A stretch of DNA of 64,000 bases from Marinomonas flavescens (GTDB taxonomy: Bacteria > Pseudomonadota > Gammaproteobacteria > Pseudomonadales > Marinomonadaceae). The stretch is from the NCBI RefSeq assembly GCF_004352835.1, contig NZ_SJSB01000003.1:186001-250000 (forward strand), in the 5' to 3' direction. Made by a program: the position numbers and the translations under genes. Under the pieces are notes generated by a model. It searched no databases and had not been told where the DNA came from. It saw only the letters and a list, made by a program, of their open reading frames with translations. Positions 57,588 through 64,000 of the stretch are shown in pieces. Each line of letters starts with the position of its first letter. Position 1 is the first letter of the stretch.

Positions 57588-58822
57588 TGGCTTTTTTTGA
57601 GCAATTGTCCGATTGGATCGATGAGCGTTTTCCGATTAAATCACTGTATAAAAAGCACTTTTCTGAATACTACGTACCTAAAAATTTAAATTTTATGTAT
57701 GTTTTTGGTGTGCTAGCTGTTTTCCTGTTAGTGAATCAGTTGCTGACAGGGATTTGGTTGGCCATGAGTTATGACCCTTCGCCTGACAAAGCGTTTGCTT
57801 CAATTCAGTATATTATGCGAGATGTGCATTTTGGCTGGTTGATTCGCTATCTTCATACGACTGGCGCATCGGCATTGTTCATTGTGTTATATGTTCATGT
57901 GCTACGTAGTCTGCTGTATGGTTCCTACCAAAAGCCAAGAGAGTTGGTTTGGCTGTTTGGGATGACGCTTTATTTTATTATTATGATTGAAGCTTTTCTT
58001 GGATACTTACTTCCATGGGGGCAGATGTCGTATTGGGGTGCTCAAGTGATTACCTCGATATTTGGAAGTATTCCTGTTGTCGGTGTAGGCCTGCAAGAGT
58101 GGGTAAGGGGGGATTATTTTGTTTCTGGTGTGACGTTAAATCGTTTCTATGCTTTGCATGTCATTGCTTTTCCTATATTGCTTTTGTTGTTTGTTTTTTT
58201 ACACCTTTCTACCTTGCGTCATGTCGGTTCAAACAACCCTAAGGGGGTTGATGTTAAAAAATACCGTGATGAAAATGACATTCCATTAGATGCGATTCCA
58301 TTTCATCCTTATTTTATAAGCAAAGATATTTTTGCGATTGGTGTTTTTCTATTTTTATTTTGTACGGTCGTTTTCTTTTTTCCCACAGTGGGAGGGTATT
58401 TTCTGGAGAAGGCAAACCTAGAGCCTGCAAACCGATTGTATACGCCAGAGCATATTTCGCCTCTTTGGTATTTTACGCCCTTTTATGCGATTTTAAGGGC
58501 GGTGACATTTTCTCTTTTTGGATTGGATGCTAAATTTATTGGTGCCTTGGCTATGTTTTCATCCGTTATTATTCCGTTTGCTTTACCATGGCTGGATAAA
58601 AGCCCGGTAAAATCAATACGTTATAAGGGGTGTTTGAGTAAGATTTTCTTAGCCTTGTTTTGCTTGAGTTTTCTTGTTTTGGGTGTCGTTGGGATGCTGC
58701 CCGTCAGTGCTTCTTCTACTTTGATCTCACAAGTTTTTGCTCTATTGTACTTTGCCTATTTTCTTCTGATGCCTTGGTACACTCGATATGAAACGACCAA
58801 ACCTGTACCGGAAAGGGTTTAG
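57587..58822 (+). CDS. petB: Cytochrome bc1 cytochrome b subunit
   Basis: Quinol-oxidising membrane core of complex III, 411 aa, eight membrane segments expected. The four haem-ligand His are in 'RYLHTTGASALFIVLYVHVLR' (in part) and 'ALHVIAFPILLLLFVFLHL' (in part); the Qo-site PEWY motif appears as 'ISPLWYF' with Leu-Trp in place of the usual Glu-Trp (I read 'PEHISPLWYFTPFYAILR'), a region where the exact residue alignment should be verified. Overlaps petA by one base; petC follows after 3 bases. Confidence 0.95.
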   Translation: MAFFEQLSDWIDERFPIKSLYKKHFSEYYVPKNLNFMYVFGVLAVFLLVNQLLTGIWLAMSYDPSPDKAFASIQYIMRDVHFGWLIRYLHTTGASALFIVLYVHVLRSLLYGSYQKPRELVWLFGMTLYFIIMIEAFLGYLLPWGQMSYWGAQVITSIFGSIPVVGVGLQEWVRGDYFVSGVTLNRFYALHVIAFPILLLLFVFLHLSTLRHVGSNNPKGVDVKKYRDENDIPLDAIPFHPYFISKDIFAIGVFLFLFCTVVFFFPTVGGYFLEKANLEPANRLYTPEHISPLWYFTPFYAILRAVTFSLFGLDAKFIGALAMFSSVIIPFALPWLDKSPVKSIRYKGCLSKIFLALFCLSFLVLGVVGMLPVSASSTLISQVFALLYFAYFLLMPWYTRYETTKPVPERV

Positions 58823-58825
58823 TGT

Positions 58826-59596
58826 ATGAGCTATCTTTTGTCGCGAGTGATTGTCTTCTTTTTACTGATATTGAGTGCTTCTGCAGCATTGTCTGCGGAT
58901 GTGGTGCACAAGAAAATGACGCCCAATTATGACGATAAGGCTTCGCTACAAAGAGGCTTGGCTATTTATTCAAATTACTGTTCGGGCTGTCATCAAATTA
59001 AATATGTGCGTTATAGTCGTATTGCTGATGATTTAAGTATTCCTAAGTCATTATTTGAAGAAAATTTATTACCAAAATATGCTAGAATGGGCGACCAAAT
59101 TACATCGACAATGACAAAAGCAGATGCTAAAGCTTGGTTCGGCGTTATTCCGCCGGATTTATCGCTTGAAGCAGGTCGACGGAGCCCCGATTGGGTGTAC
59201 CGTTATCTGCAAAGTTTTTATCAGGATAGTTCGCGTCCTTATGGTGTGAATAACGCGCTTTCTCCAGATTCAATGATGCCTAATGTATTAGAGCATTTAC
59301 AAGGAGAGAGGGTGCTGAGTTGCCAAGGTATAACAAAACCTTCAGGCAATAAGTATTCTGCATTGACTAATTCGAGCTATTCAAAGTGTGATATTGTTGA
59401 TGGGGTGAAAAAAGGTCAACTGACAGATCAAGAATTTAAACAAGTGGCTTATGATGTCGCGAATTTCCTGGCTTATGCTTCAGATCCTTCGCGATCGGAC
59501 AGGGAGTCTCTTGGGTTGAAGGTACTGCTTTTTCTTAGTGTATTTGTATTCGTTACTTATCTGCTAAAAAAAGAGTTTTGGCGAGATATTGCGTAA
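58826..59596 (+). CDS. petC: Cytochrome bc1 cytochrome c1 subunit
   Basis: Haem c1 subunit, 256 aa. A signal peptide at about 1-23 ('SASAALSA'), covalent haem motif Cys52-Ser-Gly-Cys55-His56, a likely distal Met in 'PDSMMPNVLEHLQG', and a C-terminal membrane anchor ('VLLFLSVFVFVTYLL'). It passes electrons to cytochrome c, so the organism respires aerobically through a bc1 branch. Last gene of petABC. Confidence 0.95.
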   Translation: MSYLLSRVIVFFLLILSASAALSADVVHKKMTPNYDDKASLQRGLAIYSNYCSGCHQIKYVRYSRIADDLSIPKSLFEENLLPKYARMGDQITSTMTKADAKAWFGVIPPDLSLEAGRRSPDWVYRYLQSFYQDSSRPYGVNNALSPDSMMPNVLEHLQGERVLSCQGITKPSGNKYSALTNSSYSKCDIVDGVKKGQLTDQEFKQVAYDVANFLAYASDPSRSDRESLGLKVLLFLSVFVFVTYLLKKEFWRDIA

Positions 59597-59652
59597 AATT
59601 AGCGTCTAATTAATGAGTCTTAAAATAGATGAGTTAATTGGCCATTTTATTA

Positions 59653-59680
59653 GTTTGCCCTTTTGGGCTTTTGTTGTTTT
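59653..59680 (+). terminator. Weak candidate terminator after petC
   Basis: GCCC (59657-59660) and GGGC (59665-59668) around TTTT, followed by TTTTGTTGTTTTT. The 4-bp stem is short, so partial read-through into sspA is likely. Confidence 0.4.
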
Positions 59681-59697
59681 TAAGATAGGGGTTTTAC

Positions 59698-60330
59698 ATG
59701 GGTGTTATTGCTAAGCGCTCCTCAATGACGTTTTTCTCTGATGGGGAAGATCACTATAGCCATCGAGTGCGTATTGTGCTGGCTGAAAAAGCCGTTACTG
59801 TTGACATCATTGATGTGGACTCATTCAATAAGCCTGCAGAATTGGCTGATGTGAATCCATACAATGAATTACCAGCATTAGTGGATCGTGATTTGGTTCT
59901 TTATGAGCCAAACGTAATGATGGAATATTTAGATGAGCGTTTTCCTCATCCGCCTTTACTGCCTGTATATCCAGTTGCTCGCGCGGAAAGTCGTCTGTAT
60001 ATGTATCGTATTCAACGCGATTGGGCGAAATTGGTAGATTTAATTCTTTCCAGTAAAGACAAAGAAGCGGTTGCGCAAGCACAAAAAGAATTGCGTGAAG
60101 GCTTAATCAGCGTATCGCCAATTTTTGAAGAAAAACCTTACTTCATGAGTGATGATTTCACGATTGTTGATTGTTGTTTAGCGCCTATCTTGTGGCGTTT
60201 ACCATCACTTGGTGTTGATATTCCAAAAGACCAAGCTGCTGCTCTTCATAAGTATATGGAATTAGTATTCTCTCGTGAGTCATTTAAAGAGAGTTTATCT
60301 GAAGCCGAAGAAGAAATGCGTCTAGACTAA
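59698..60330 (+). CDS. sspA: Stringent starvation protein A
   Basis: Glutathione-S-transferase-like RNA polymerase-associated protein, 210 aa (E. coli 212), which modulates transcription in stationary phase and stress. '[23 protein letters not shown]' (in part) and '[32 protein letters not shown]' (in part) are near-identical to E. coli. It lies 101 bases after petC and is closed by a terminator, so sspB is a separate unit, in contrast to the E. coli sspAB operon. Confidence 0.96.
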   Translation: MGVIAKRSSMTFFSDGEDHYSHRVRIVLAEKAVTVDIIDVDSFNKPAELADVNPYNELPALVDRDLVLYEPNVMMEYLDERFPHPPLLPVYPVARAESRLYMYRIQRDWAKLVDLILSSKDKEAVAQAQKELREGLISVSPIFEEKPYFMSDDFTIVDCCLAPILWRLPSLGVDIPKDQAAALHKYMELVFSRESFKESLSEAEEEMRLD

Positions 60331-60350
60331 TTTGTCTATGATTTGATATA

Positions 60351-60377
60351 AAAAAGGAGCTTTTATGGCTCCTTTTT
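60351..60377. terminator. Terminator after sspA
   Basis: AAAAAGGAGC (60351-60360) and GCTCCTTTTT (60368-60377), a perfect 10-bp stem with a 7-base loop. Confidence 0.92.
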
Positions 60378-60514
60378 TGTTCGTTTATTTTGGTATTTAT
60401 TTGAGATGGTGGTCTATTAGGGCTGCGTTTATATTGATTATAAAAGCTCAAAAAACGAAGTGTAAAATATCGGTTTAGCTGTAATGCGTTGAGGCTAAAA
60501 CAATAGGAGTTATG

Positions 60515-60898
60515 ATGTTACCGAAAAGATCTTACTTACTGGATGCTGCTTACAAATGGGTGTCTGATAATGATATGACACCCTACCTTTTAGTTGATGC
60601 TAACCATGAAGGTGCGGTTCTCCCAACAGAGTTTGTGCAAGACGGGCAGATTGTTTTGAACATTGGTATGTCTGCTGTGCGTCATTTAATTATGGACAAA
60701 GAAGCGGTGTCTTTTGAAGCGCGTTTTAGTGGTAAGCCTATGCAGGTATATGTGCCAATAAAAGCAGCATTAGCGCTTTACGCTAAAGAAAATGGAGATG
60801 GTTTTGTGTTTCCTGAGGAGGACTTTCCTGAGGGACCTTCTACGCCTACGCCCTCTAAACCAGAGAAAAAAGGCTTTACTTTGAAAGTCGTAAAATAA
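60515..60898 (+). CDS. sspB: ClpXP adaptor SspB
   Basis: Adaptor that delivers ssrA-tagged proteins to ClpXP, 127 aa (E. coli 165). The folded domain holds 'RSYLLDAAYKWVSDNDMTPYLLVD' (in part) and 'DGQIVLNIGMSAVRHL'; the C-terminal ClpX-binding peptide 'TLKVVK' matches the E. coli 'LRVVK' tail, joined by a linker much shorter than in E. coli. Two adjacent ATG codons exist (60512, 60515); AGGAG at 60505-60509 is 2 and 5 bases away respectively, so I take the second. Confidence 0.93.
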   Translation: MLPKRSYLLDAAYKWVSDNDMTPYLLVDANHEGAVLPTEFVQDGQIVLNIGMSAVRHLIMDKEAVSFEARFSGKPMQVYVPIKAALALYAKENGDGFVFPEEDFPEGPSTPTPSKPEKKGFTLKVVK

Positions 60899-60928
60899 GT
60901 AACGTTAACTCAGGTTGTCGTTGTTCAG

Positions 60929-60964
60929 AAAAAGAGCCTTATTTTGATATGAGGCTCTTTTTTT
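60929..60964. terminator. Bidirectional terminator between sspB and diaA
   Basis: AAAAAGAGCCT (60929-60939) and AGGCTCTTTTT (60952-60962) are perfect complements; the stem can extend by a few more pairs, with further T after it. Confidence 0.92.
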
Positions 60965-60985
60965 TGGTCGTATGTCAGGCTTTTT

Positions 60986-61579
60986 TTATTCGTCGTAACC
61001 AAATAACTGGCGTTCAAGTAGGTCGATTAAGGTGTGAATGACGGTTATTTGGCACTCATGGACACGGGCTGTGCCTAATAGATTTATCTTTATCTCCGTG
61101 TCGTCACGTGATGTGAGTGAAGACACGTTTTTAGCTTCTGGGCTCGTCAGGGCGACAATGCTCATTTTCCTCTCATGAGCCGCTTGAATGGCCTGAATAA
61201 TGGGGGATGTATTGCCTCTATTCGCGATGACAAATAAAACATCGCCAGGATTACCAATGGCGGTGATTTGCTTTGAAAAAACATCGTGATAGCTGTCGCT
61301 ATGGGTAATGGCTAATAGGGCGGCGCCGTCACCGCTTAGGTTTATCGCAGGCAAGCCTGGGCGTTCTCTGTCCATTCTATCCAGCATTAGCGTACTAAAG
61401 TATTGAGCCAAATGTGAACCAGTACTGTTGCCTACGCAAATGACCTTGCCACCAGAAGCAATGCTTGAGAAGAGGACTCGAGCAGCATGTTCTATGTAAG
61501 GTGGTAAGCTTTCCAACGCTTGTTGTTGAGCTTCAAAGCTTTGAGCAAATTGTGTGTAAATCGCTTCTTGAAAATCCAT
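60986..61579 (-). CDS. diaA: SIS-domain protein DiaA/GmhA family
   Basis: SIS-domain protein of 197 aa, homologous to phosphoheptose isomerase GmhA and to the DnaA-binding replication factor DiaA. 'GGKVICVGNSTGSHLAQYFS' and 'ITHSDSYHDVFSKQI' are SIS motifs, and 'GDVLFVIANRGNTSPII' corresponds to the sugar-phosphate loop. The lpoA-yraN-diaA order is the E. coli arrangement, so I favour DiaA; sequence alone does not exclude isomerase activity. dolP (yraP), which follows diaA in E. coli, is absent; sspB lies there instead. Confidence 0.82.
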   Translation of the reverse strand: MDFQEAIYTQFAQSFEAQQQALESLPPYIEHAARVLFSSIASGGKVICVGNSTGSHLAQYFSTLMLDRMDRERPGLPAINLSGDGAALLAITHSDSYHDVFSKQITAIGNPGDVLFVIANRGNTSPIIQAIQAAHERKMSIVALTSPEAKNVSSLTSRDDTEIKINLLGTARVHECQITVIHTLIDLLERQLFGYDE

Positions 61580-61584
61580 AATGG

Positions 61585-61974
61585 TTAAAATACTGCTTTA
61601 AGCCAGGTTAAATGTTGGGTGTCGATTTCTTGATCAAACAATATGGCGTCAAAACGACAGGCACTTGTTGATTTGTTATTTTTTTGTAGCCAATACTCAG
61701 CTGTGAGCCTGATTTTTCTCAGTTTCGAGGGGTTTAGGCTCTCAGCTGCACTCCCATGAAATGCATTCGCACGAAAACGTACTTCAACAAAAACATAGGT
61801 TTTATTATCTAGGAATATGAGATCAATTTCTCCCATACGGCTATGATAATTTCTATCAATGAGTCGTAACCCTTGTTGCTGCAAGTAGAGCTCAGCTGCT
61901 TCTTCAGCCTTCTCTCCATTATTTTTGGGCGTCGCTCGTTTCTGCTTTGTGAAAAAATTGGGTACTGATGGCAT
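61585..61974 (-). CDS. yraN: YraN family endonuclease-like protein (UPF0102)
   Basis: Restriction-endonuclease-fold protein of 129 aa, function unproven. The fold motif 'GEIDLIFLDNKTYVFVEVR' includes the D-x(n)-E-x-K-like core (here Glu-Val-Arg). The start at 61974 gives 'MPSVPNFFTKQKR', close in length and style to the E. coli N-terminus, but lies 56 bases inside lpoA in another frame. diaA begins 5 bases after it. Confidence 0.88.
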   Translation of the reverse strand: MPSVPNFFTKQKRATPKNNGEKAEEAAELYLQQQGLRLIDRNYHSRMGEIDLIFLDNKTYVFVEVRFRANAFHGSAAESLNPSKLRKIRLTAEYWLQKNNKSTSACRFDAILFDQEIDTQHLTWLKAVF

Positions 61975-63766
61975 TAACCAAATGTCCTCTTTGGTAAGTC
62001 ATAATCTCAGGTCGTTTATGAAATATACCATTTTTATCCATAGTAATAATGCCAGTGTTTGCAGAAAGTCGTGTGCTCTTTAACTGAACAAACAAAGGAA
62101 AGCGATTAGCGAGTAAATACGCATCGGCACCTAGCGCGTGTAAGCGGCGCAAAATATTCGAGTCGCGATCAGTAGACACTTCATTTAGGGTGTTATTTTT
62201 TTGTGCGATAGCGGGAATTTCTGTAAAAATAATGCGCTCTATATCACTAAAATTAATATTTTGTTCGGGCGGTGTGTCGTTTAATGTACTGCTAGACAGC
62301 ATTGGAATGCTTTGAGCAAAGTAATAATCCAGCAAAGGGCGAACTTGTTTTGCTTCGCTTAGTTTGCCAACAAAATAGATATAGTCTAAATCTTGTCTTG
62401 GTCTCACGACACTGTCTACTTTTTCACCAGTCCATCTTTTGATTAGAGCGATGCGTTGCTTGCTTTCATTTATTAGTAAGAGCTTTTGAACGGCGCGTTG
62501 GCGATCGCTTGATGTGTTCTTATATGAAAGGTTAGCCGTTACACTAATATTGTCTTTTTGTGCGGTCTGAAGAAATTCATCACTCTGCCGTAATGCCCAG
62601 GTGTCTTGGGTGCTTAAAATAGCGGCTTTTTTTGCCCCGGCTTGTTTTGCAAAACTAATTAGCTCATGTATGTCGTCTTCCGAGCTGAGTGAGAAATAAA
62701 ATAGGTTCTGTACCTTGGCATTACTTTCAAGCTGATTTAACGCAATGACTGGATGTTCTAAGTTCATTTGGCTAATGCGTGCAACGTTGTTCTTTTTAAG
62801 AGGGCCAATAATCACGTCGGGATTCAGTTGATTGGCTGCCGCTATGGCGTCGCTTATTTCTTTATAATCATTGGTGTTAACAATGGCGATGTCAGCACGT
62901 TTATTTGTTTGGTGATAATAAGCGGAGAAGAACCCTTTAATAATCGCTTGAGAAGCGCGTTCCAGTTTGCCACTCATCGGCAACATTAATACGATTTTAG
63001 TTGGCGGGGTTTCACCTAATTTTGCAATAATTTGGAAGTCCAATGGCGGGTTAATTGCAGCTGGGTGTTCTGGGTGTTGGCCTTGCCATTGTTGAAACTG
63101 TACAAGTTGTTGCTCTATGGAAAGCGTTTGGTTGCGTAAAATATTACTGATAGTGAGCCAGCCGTTGAGGTTGGGTAGGTTGGCTTGCTTCAGTTCTAGT
63201 ACTTGCGTATCTGTCAGATTTTGGATCGATGTCCATAGCTGAGCTTGATTAAGCTTTTTGTTATCCCCAGTTAAAGTGTCGTCCAGAGAAAGGCGTAGCT
63301 TTATGGCTTCTGACCAATTGCCAGTGTGTTCAAAAATAGTGGCTTTTGTTTCACTTATTTGTATTTGGTTTTCAGTTTCATTAGCGGATGGTAGTGCTTC
63401 AGCTTGGGCTAATAAATCCATTGCACTCATTGGATCATCGCGCTTCGCTGCAATAAGTGATGCTAGTAACAATGCTTTAAACTGTATGCGTGAAGGCGTA
63501 GTTAATATTTTATCACCTAGTGCGTCTCGGGCTTTTAGGTAATCGCCATCTTTATAGCTTTGTAGGGCATTGTCATAAGCGTCTGTTAATTCTTTTGGCG
63601 CTTTATAGGGGTGATAAATACTGTCAGGCGCTCCACTTTCTTGGCTTCCAGGTGGTGCGTACTGAGGTGAATTGTCCTGAGATCTATTTAAATTCGTCGA
63701 GCTACAAGCACTTAGCAGCAATGCACAGACGGTTAATGATATGATGCGGAGATTAATTAGGCTCAT
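61919..63766 (-). CDS. lpoA: Penicillin-binding protein activator LpoA
   Basis: Outer-membrane lipoprotein of 615 aa that stimulates PBP1a from the periplasm. A lipobox 'LLSAC' around residues 16-20 ends the signal peptide; an N-terminal TPR-like helical domain ('ALQSYKDGDYLKARDALGD') is followed by a periplasmic-binding-protein-like domain ('KIVLMLPMSGKLERASQAI'). I start at ATG 63766, which places the lipobox correctly; a longer reading from 63850 would add 28 residues before it. Divergent from rsmI, with 32 bases between the starts. Confidence 0.92.
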   Translation of the reverse strand: MSLINLRIISLTVCALLLSACSSTNLNRSQDNSPQYAPPGSQESGAPDSIYHPYKAPKELTDAYDNALQSYKDGDYLKARDALGDKILTTPSRIQFKALLLASLIAAKRDDPMSAMDLLAQAEALPSANETENQIQISETKATIFEHTGNWSEAIKLRLSLDDTLTGDNKKLNQAQLWTSIQNLTDTQVLELKQANLPNLNGWLTISNILRNQTLSIEQQLVQFQQWQGQHPEHPAAINPPLDFQIIAKLGETPPTKIVLMLPMSGKLERASQAIIKGFFSAYYHQTNKRADIAIVNTNDYKEISDAIAAANQLNPDVIIGPLKKNNVARISQMNLEHPVIALNQLESNAKVQNLFYFSLSSEDDIHELISFAKQAGAKKAAILSTQDTWALRQSDEFLQTAQKDNISVTANLSYKNTSSDRQRAVQKLLLINESKQRIALIKRWTGEKVDSVVRPRQDLDYIYFVGKLSEAKQVRPLLDYYFAQSIPMLSSSTLNDTPPEQNINFSDIERIIFTEIPAIAQKNNTLNEVSTDRDSNILRRLHALGADAYLLANRFPLFVQLKSTRLSANTGIITMDKNGIFHKRPEIMTYQRGHLVNAISTQFFHKAETSDAQK

Positions 63767-63798
63767 AAGCTCATAAAATGACAGATAAAAGAGGCAGT

Positions 63799-64000
63799 AT
63801 GGTAGCACATAGTTCAGATGATGTGAGGGGCACGCTATACATAGTTGCAACTCCGATTGGTAATCTTGATGATTTTAGTAGAAGAGCTGAAAAGATTTTA
63901 CGGGAAGTAGACTATATTGCCGCAGAAGACACGCGTCATACGCGCCGTCTATTGAATCACTTTGGTATCGAGGCGAAGCTTTTTTCGATCCACGATCATA
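63799..64000 (+). CDS. rsmI: 16S rRNA (cytidine-1402-2'-O) methyltransferase RsmI, 5' part
   Basis: First 67 codons, cut by the window edge. The product begins '[19 protein letters not shown]' and continues with '[15 protein letters not shown]' and '[17 protein letters not shown]', which are diagnostic of RsmI (YraL), the SAM enzyme that 2'-O-methylates the same C1402 that RsmH N4-methylates. AGAGG lies about 5 bases before the ATG. Divergent from lpoA as in E. coli. Confidence 0.93.
   Translation, partial: MVAHSSDDVRGTLYIVATPIGNLDDFSRRAEKILREVDYIAAEDTRHTRRLLNHFGIEAKLFSIHDH

Overview
The window is a gene-dense stretch (about 60 protein genes, one certain RNA gene) of a gammaproteobacterial chromosome. 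Gene order, protein sequences and moderate G+C point to a marine Oceanospirillales-type organism; Marinomonas is my best guess, but the genus is an inference from family resemblance only. I see no insertion sequence, prophage, CRISPR array, tRNA or rRNA. Almost everything is core cell-envelope, division and housekeeping DNA.

Layout. (1) 0.1-2.2 kb: a CpxR/CpxA-like envelope-stress two-component system. (2) 2.2-3.2 kb: rnpB, then a 600-bp gene-free stretch holding a diverged partial copy of the rnpB 3' end, many hairpins, a possible extra promoter and the mraZ control region. (3) 3.2-20.9 kb: a complete dcw cluster, mraZ-rsmH-ftsL-ftsI-murE-murF-mraY-murD-ftsW-murG-murC-ddlB-ftsQ-ftsA-ftsZ, followed by lpxC. 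It makes and flips lipid II precursors and builds the divisome. (4) 21-25.3 kb: secA, argJ, mutT. (5) 25.5-28.7 kb, minus strand: gatCAB. (6) 28.9-38.1 kb: mreBCD (rod shape), maf, rng, yhdP and a nitrilase-family gene. (7) 38.1-45.1 kb, minus strand: yrbG-lptC-lptA-lptB-rpoN-ptsN-ptsO-mgtE-yjgA (LPS export, sigma-54, nitrogen PTS, Mg2+ uptake). (8) 45.3-47.9 kb: mlaFEDC (outer-membrane lipid asymmetry), closed by a strong terminator. (9) 48.1-52.2 kb: ibaG-murA-hisG-hisD and a membrane-anchored SRPBCC protein. (10) 52.2-55.8 kb: degS (minus), a Nif3-like gene, zapG/yhcB (minus), zapE. (11) 55.9-60.9 kb: rplM-rpsI, petABC (cytochrome bc1), sspA, sspB. (12) 61.0-64.0 kb: diaA-yraN-lpoA (minus) and the start of rsmI (plus), cut by the window edge.

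Many neighbours overlap by 1-17 bases (for example mraZ/rsmH, ftsL/ftsI, murD/ftsW, ftsW/murG, murG/murC, mreC/mreD, maf/rng, lptC/lptA), which implies long translationally coupled operons. Perfect or near-perfect hairpins with T-runs mark the operon ends after lpxC, mutT, gatB, nit, mlaC, nif3, rpsI, sspA and sspB.

The most unusual points are: an mreC gene whose conserved N-terminus can only be reached from an ATT start codon with an ideal ribosome-binding site; a second, degenerate rnpB 3' segment between rnpB and mraZ inside a hairpin-rich stretch that may be transcribed; a MraZ operator that covers the mraZ ribosome-binding site; a small membrane-anchored SRPBCC protein translationally coupled to hisD; a 56-base lpoA/yraN overlap; and several genes usually present in these neighbourhoods that are missing here (mlaB, kdsC, kdsD, hpf, rapZ, tldD, hisC, dolP).
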